DNA from: Anaerolineales bacterium
GTDB taxonomy: Bacteria > Chloroflexota > Anaerolineae > Anaerolineales > Villigracilaceae
Direction of reading: 5' to 3'
Assembly (NCBI GenBank): GCA_029933275.1
Contig: JAOZOM010000042.1
Coordinates: 3,391-11,709 of the forward strand
Length of the DNA: 8,319 bases
Shown here: piece after piece, positions 5,568 to 8,319 of the stretch
Position numbering within the stretch: the stretch's first letter is position 1
How the letters are laid out: each line of letters opens with the position of its first letter
Program-made: the position numbers and the translations under genes
The notes under the pieces: generated by a model
Seen by the model: only the letters and a program-made list of their open reading frames with translations
The model's database searches: none
Told to the model about the DNA's origin: nothing

Positions 5568-7416
5568 CAAAAATCACATATTGCCTTAAGAACTCAACCA
5601 CTTCCTGATAAAAAGTCTCTATTGTCTCCGCTTTGCGCCAGCCGTGACCCTCGCCCTCGTAAACGCGATAAATATGCGGGACTTTATTTGCTCGCAACGC
5701 GGCAACAATCGTCTCTGATTGCGAGGGGGCAACTGCTTTATCTTCTGCACCGTGAAAAACAGCCACTGCATCGCGGATTTTATCCGCGTGGAAAACAGCC
5801 GACCATTCTTTGTAGAATTCGGCATCTTCCGGCAAAGTCCCGACTAGCGAGGCGTTGTAATGCGATTCGAATTTATGCGTATCCATTTCGAGAGTAAAGA
5901 GATTTGAGACCGCGTAAAGTGCGATGCCCGCTTTGAAAAAACCGGGGTTGTGGACGAGGGCATTTAGCACGGTATAGCCGCCCGCGCTCCCGCCCATGAT
6001 GACGAGGCGTTTTGGGTCGGCGAGACCTAAATCTACGAGGGCTTGTGCGCCGTTTACCGCGTCTTCTACGTCTAAAGGTCCCCATTTTTTGCGGAGGGTA
6101 AGCATATAGCTGCGACCATAGCCAGTGCCGCCGCGATAGTTTACTTGTAAGACTCCAAAGCCACGGCTGGTGAAAAACGCAGCATCATTGCGCGAATTGG
6201 CATTATGCTGTACATATTTTTGCGAAGTCGGACCGCCATGAATGCTCACAATCAACGGCGGCAATCCCTCGCTCTTAAATTCTGCTGAAGAGGGCGGAAA
6301 ATATAGTCCATGAACAGTTGTCCCGTCTGCGGCGAGCCATTCGATAGCTTCGGGGGAGGGCAAATAGTCGGGAACGAGGTTATCCGCCATTGAGCGTTTC
6401 ACCGTTTTGCATTCCCCTTTATTCCAAATGACCACTTCTTGAGCAATTTGGGGCGATTCGCCGATAAAGGCTAATTTGCTGTCCTCCGGCGATGCCGCGA
6501 GTTGCGTGATATGTGTATAGGGTGTTTTGATTTCTGTCTCTTTCCCGTTTCTTACCTCTACGAGCCAGAGAGAGTGTTTCCCTTTTTCGTTGCGGAGAAA
6601 AAAGATATGGGATGAATCAAAAGACCAGGCGTGCGTTCTCAAGCCTTGTACCCACGCGGGCATCATCAGCACCGAGTCTGAGATGAGAATCTGCTTTTTA
6701 CCCGTATCCAAATCATAGAGAACGAGAGAATCCCATTCTCCATCCTGCACGATATAGCTTAAATAACGCCCATCTGGAGAAAATTCTGGTTGAAAAATCG
6801 GTGTATCCGCATCTCCTGCTAAAATTTTTGTCTCGGAAAAATCCGAAAGCATCAGGCGAGTGCCATCCCAGGGCATTTGGGGATGATTCCACTCGACCCA
6901 TGCAATTTTTTCGCCGCTTGGATGCCAAACCGGTTGCATATAAAAATCTGCTCCCTGTGCCACTTTTTGCGGGAAATTTTCGCCATCCAAATTGGTGAGG
7001 GCGAGCGAATCTTGCCCCTCGTAAGAATGGACGTAGAGGACGCGGCGGCCATCGGGCGAGATGGCGGGTGCGGCAAGTTGACCGAACTCTGGTGTGATGG
7101 GACGGGATAGTCCTTTGGATAGCGGAATCTTATAAAGCCGCCCGCCGCTGGCGAAAACCGCCCGTTTCGCGCGTGTAGTGAACTCGCCTCCGCCATATCC
7201 GAGTGTGGGCTGCACCGGAACATCTCCCGTTAAATCGCGTTCTGCATCATTTCCCGTTTTGGCGACCAGCAGATTATGCCCCGACCGCCCCTCGACCCAG
7301 ATCAGGGTTTTTCCATCACCAGCCCATTGCACATCATTGAGCCGGATTTTTCGCCCCAGTAAAGCGGGGGTGATCGGTGAGTTCCACAAACCGTAAGGGA
7401 GAGTTTTTTTTGACAT
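5563..7416 (-). CDS. S9-family prolyl oligopeptidase-like serine peptidase
   Basis: Predicted cytoplasmic oligopeptidase or acylaminoacyl-peptidase (S9C-like) acting on short peptides. With the start at 7416 it has 617 residues. The N-terminal half (about 10-340) carries beta-propeller repeats of the PD40/WD40-like type, seen as AISPDGRRVLYV, WHPSGEKIAWVE and FSPDGRYLSYI. The C-terminal half is an alpha/beta hydrolase with HGGP (393-396, oxyanion region), NYRGGTGYGRSY (426-437), nucleophile motif GGSAGGY (475-481, Ser477), the Asp of HGAEDKAV (Asp559) and the His of GEGHGW (His591). No signal peptide is evident. I chose MSKKTLPYG (7416) over an in-frame ATG 33 codons upstream because AAAAAAGGA lies 7-8 nt before it and the upstream codons run into an inverted repeat and the trxA stop. 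The stop codon lies inside a palindromic element. The gene is 91 bp downstream of trxA, with no obvious promoter of its own. Confidence 0.93.
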   Translation of the reverse strand: MSKKTLPYGLWNSPITPALLGRKIRLNDVQWAGDGKTLIWVEGRSGHNLLVAKTGNDAERDLTGDVPVQPTLGYGGGEFTTRAKRAVFASGGRLYKIPLSKGLSRPITPEFGQLAAPAISPDGRRVLYVHSYEGQDSLALTNLDGENFPQKVAQGADFYMQPVWHPSGEKIAWVEWNHPQMPWDGTRLMLSDFSETKILAGDADTPIFQPEFSPDGRYLSYIVQDGEWDSLVLYDLDTGKKQILISDSVLMMPAWVQGLRTHAWSFDSSHIFFLRNEKGKHSLWLVEVRNGKETEIKTPYTHITQLAASPEDSKLAFIGESPQIAQEVVIWNKGECKTVKRSMADNLVPDYLPSPEAIEWLAADGTTVHGLYFPPSSAEFKSEGLPPLIVSIHGGPTSQKYVQHNANSRNDAAFFTSRGFGVLQVNYRGGTGYGRSYMLTLRKKWGPLDVEDAVNGAQALVDLGLADPKRLVIMGGSAGGYTVLNALVHNPGFFKAGIALYAVSNLFTLEMDTHKFESHYNASLVGTLPEDAEFYKEWSAVFHADKIRDAVAVFHGAEDKAVAPSQSETIVAALRANKVPHIYRVYEGEGHGWRKAETIETFYQEVVEFLRQYVIFG

Positions 7417-7463
7417 GAGGGAGTCCTTTTTTGAGGGGGTGTTAAAAAGATAGGGGTAGGGTG

Positions 7464-7509
7464 AAAACGTATTTCGTATTGCGTAATGTTTTTTTACGCA
7501 ATACGTTTT
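7464..7509. repeat. Nested inverted repeats between trxA and the S9 peptidase
   Basis: CGTATTGCGTAA (7475-7486) and TTACGCAATACG (7494-7505) form a perfect 12-bp hairpin with a 7-base loop. A second perfect 10-bp pair, AAAACGTATT (7464-7473) with AATACGTTTT (7500-7509), uses the same right arm, because CGTATT is duplicated in the left arm. The right end overlaps the trxA stop codon. In the minus-strand transcript the stem is not followed directly by a U run, so it is at best a weak terminator and may rather be a processing or stabilising structure, or a small mobile repeat. Confidence 0.65.
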
Positions 7510-7834
7510 ACGCACCTATATATGGCTCAAATCGTTTAATGAGACGTTTTTTCGGCTGGTAGCCGGTGACGCGTTCGCGTACTTCGCCATCTACGAAGAA
7601 TATCAATGTTGGGATTCCTAGAATGCCGTATTTAACCAAGATATTCGAGGATTCGTCTGCGTCAATTTTGACGACTTTGACTTTTCCTTCCCATTCTTCG
7701 GAGAGTTGATGCACAATCGGATCAACCATTTTGCAGGGTCCGCACCACTCGGCGGAAAAATCGACCAAAACGGGCAAATCCGCTTCTAAAACTTCTTTTT
7801 GGAAACTTTCTTCATTTACATCTACTTCAGACAT
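7508..7834 (-). CDS. trxA: Thioredoxin
   Basis: Small cytoplasmic protein-disulfide reductase that accepts electrons from thioredoxin reductase. It has 108 residues, the canonical single-domain length. Seen: VDFSAEWCGPCKM with active-site Cys31 and Cys34, the buried Asp24 of VDF, VVKIDAD (54-60), the cis-Pro loop GIPT (Pro75) and the C-terminal helix. The start has AGGAG with about 5 nt spacing. It is divergent from tRNA-Lys, with 114 bp between them, and is the likely first gene of a unit with the S9 peptidase. Nothing in it is unusual. Confidence 0.97.
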   Translation of the reverse strand: MSEVDVNEESFQKEVLEADLPVLVDFSAEWCGPCKMVDPIVHQLSEEWEGKVKVVKIDADESSNILVKYGILGIPTLIFFVDGEVRERVTGYQPKKRLIKRFEPYIGA

Positions 7835-7907
7835 TTTTGCTCCTATAAAATAAATTCACAAGACTTCAAGAGTTTTTTGGATTCCTGAAATCTACTTTGT
7901 TTTTTCG

Positions 7908-7936
7908 TTGACGTAGCTATGAGAGCGTGATAGAAT
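7908..7936 (+). promoter_or_regulatory. Promoter of tRNA-Lys
   Basis: TTGACG (7908-7913), a 17-bp spacer, then TAGAAT (7931-7936), ending 12 bp before the mature tRNA. The hexamers and spacing are nearly the same as for the tRNA-Arg promoter, suggesting a shared housekeeping tRNA promoter form in this genome. Confidence 0.8.
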
Positions 7937-7948
7937 GCTCATCGCTTC

Positions 7949-8020
7949 GGGCGCGTAGCTCAATGGCAGAGCAGTGGCCTTTTAAGCCATTGGTTGAGAG
8001 TTCGAGTCTCTCCGCGCTCA
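7949..8020 (+). tRNA. trnK: tRNA-Lys, anticodon TTT
   Basis: A complete cloverleaf: acceptor GGGCGCG/CGCGCTC with one G-U pair, D stem GCTC/GAGC, anticodon stem GTGGC/GCCAT with a terminal G-U, loop CTTTTAA giving anticodon TTT (7981-7983), variable loop TGGTT, T stem GAGAG/CTCTC and loop TTCGAGT. The discriminator is A73 and CCA is not encoded. It reads AAA and AAG codons. Confidence 0.95.
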
Positions 8021-8292
8021 CTAGAAAATCAGCGAGATTATATCACTTGCTGGAAAAGAAAAGCAGAGCCGCTGGCTCATAGCAGAAAGCACCCAAGCCC
8101 AGTGGCTCAGGGTGCTTTCTGCCTTTAAAGCACAAAGTCCCAAAATCGTATACAGTCTTGAGACTTGTGGCTGGCTTGCCCAATTCACTGTTTCACCAGA
8201 GAGCAATCGTTTTCTGCCTGCGCTACGGACCAACTGTTCGGAGCATCCTCCAGACTTACAAGGTCAACTGTCAACGACAACTAGAAAGGGAC
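8021..8292. other. Non-coding stretch after tRNA-Lys
   Basis: Besides the hairpins at 8066-8122, this stretch holds a GTCTTGAGAC inverted repeat near 8155 and a short GTCAAC duplication near 8263-8275. Open frames of 64 codons (plus) and 70 codons (minus) cross it, but they run through the hairpins, have no convincing ribosome binding site and give no recognisable protein. I treat it as intergenic. Confidence 0.5.
8066..8130 (+). terminator. Strong hairpins downstream of tRNA-Lys, possible terminator
   Basis: GCAGAAAGCACCC (8082-8094) pairs perfectly with GGGTGCTTTCTGC (8110-8122). The interior can form a further stem AGCC-CAGT-GGCT (8096-8107), and the base is followed by CTTTAAAG. A smaller hairpin GAGCC-GCT-GGCTC (8066-8078) lies just upstream and shares the AGCC...GGCTCA sequence with the large loop. 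The stem is very stable but the U tail is short, and it starts about 60 nt beyond the tRNA. It may be a terminator, a repeat element or part of a leader. Confidence 0.5.
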
Positions 8293-8319
8293 ATGGCGTC
8301 AATTAGAAATGCCCATGAT
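8293..8319 (+). CDS. Possible start of a gene cut by the right edge (Rpn-like?)
   Basis: Nine codons, MASIRNAHD, start at an ATG preceded by AAAGGG, a purine-rich but closely spaced ribosome binding site. The phrase RNAHD resembles the N(P/A)HD opening seen in Rpn/YhgA-type PD-(D/E)XK nuclease-transposase proteins, which often begin this way. Nine residues cannot establish a family, so this is a pointer and not an identification. Confidence 0.25.

Noticed and set aside
5382..5570. 62-codon minus-strand frame
   Set aside because: It spans the palindromic element and the tail of surE; its sequence is simply the translated repeat.
7417..7515. 33-codon N-terminal extension of the S9 peptidase
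   Set aside because: In frame, but the codons run through the inverted repeat and overlap the trxA stop; the start at 7416 has a proper Shine-Dalgarno.

Overview
The window looks like a chromosomal segment from a member of the Chloroflexota, most plausibly an Anaerolineae-type bacterium. This is an inference. It rests on a membrane protein with an extracellular-type Thr/Pro tandem linker ending in an SH3-like module, on a ClpC-type unfoldase with a glycine-rich N-domain insert, on tRNA genes without an encoded CCA, and on short palindromic repeats between nearly every pair of genes. No phage, plasmid, CRISPR or complete insertion sequence is visible, and the coding content is mainly housekeeping.

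Layout. Positions 1-2368 (minus strand) hold all but the extreme C-terminus of a ClpC-type AAA+ unfoldase, cut by the left edge. Upstream of it on the same strand (2555-4015) is a DUF389 multi-pass membrane protein fused to a Thr/Pro linker and an SH3-like domain. A 430-base region without a protein gene follows (4016-4445). It contains a sigma70-like -10 followed by a stretch with several compatible hairpins, a candidate unannotated structured RNA, and then a strong promoter for a tRNA-Arg with anticodon GCG (4446-4519). A good intrinsic terminator follows the tRNA, then a short palindromic repeat, then surE (4601-5404, plus strand), a survival-protein nucleotidase.

surE converges on a minus-strand S9-family serine peptidase (5563-7416). 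The two are separated by a roughly 151-bp imperfect palindrome whose right arm supplies the peptidase stop codon. Upstream of the peptidase, and probably co-transcribed with it, is a classical thioredoxin (7508-7834), with another inverted repeat between the two. Divergent from trxA is a tRNA-Lys(UUU) (7949-8020) with a promoter almost identical to that of the tRNA-Arg. The last 300 bases carry two hairpins and, at the right edge, nine codons of what may be a new gene.

Functionally the genes fit protein quality control and stress survival: ClpC unfolds proteins for ClpP, the S9 peptidase trims peptides, thioredoxin reduces disulfides, and SurE is a stress-linked nucleotidase. They are not one operon, and I see no convincing undescribed multi-gene system. 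The points that most deserve a check are the putative RNA at about 4116-4240, the dependence of surE on read-through from the tRNA unit, the GCG anticodon, and the palindromic element at the surE/peptidase junction.
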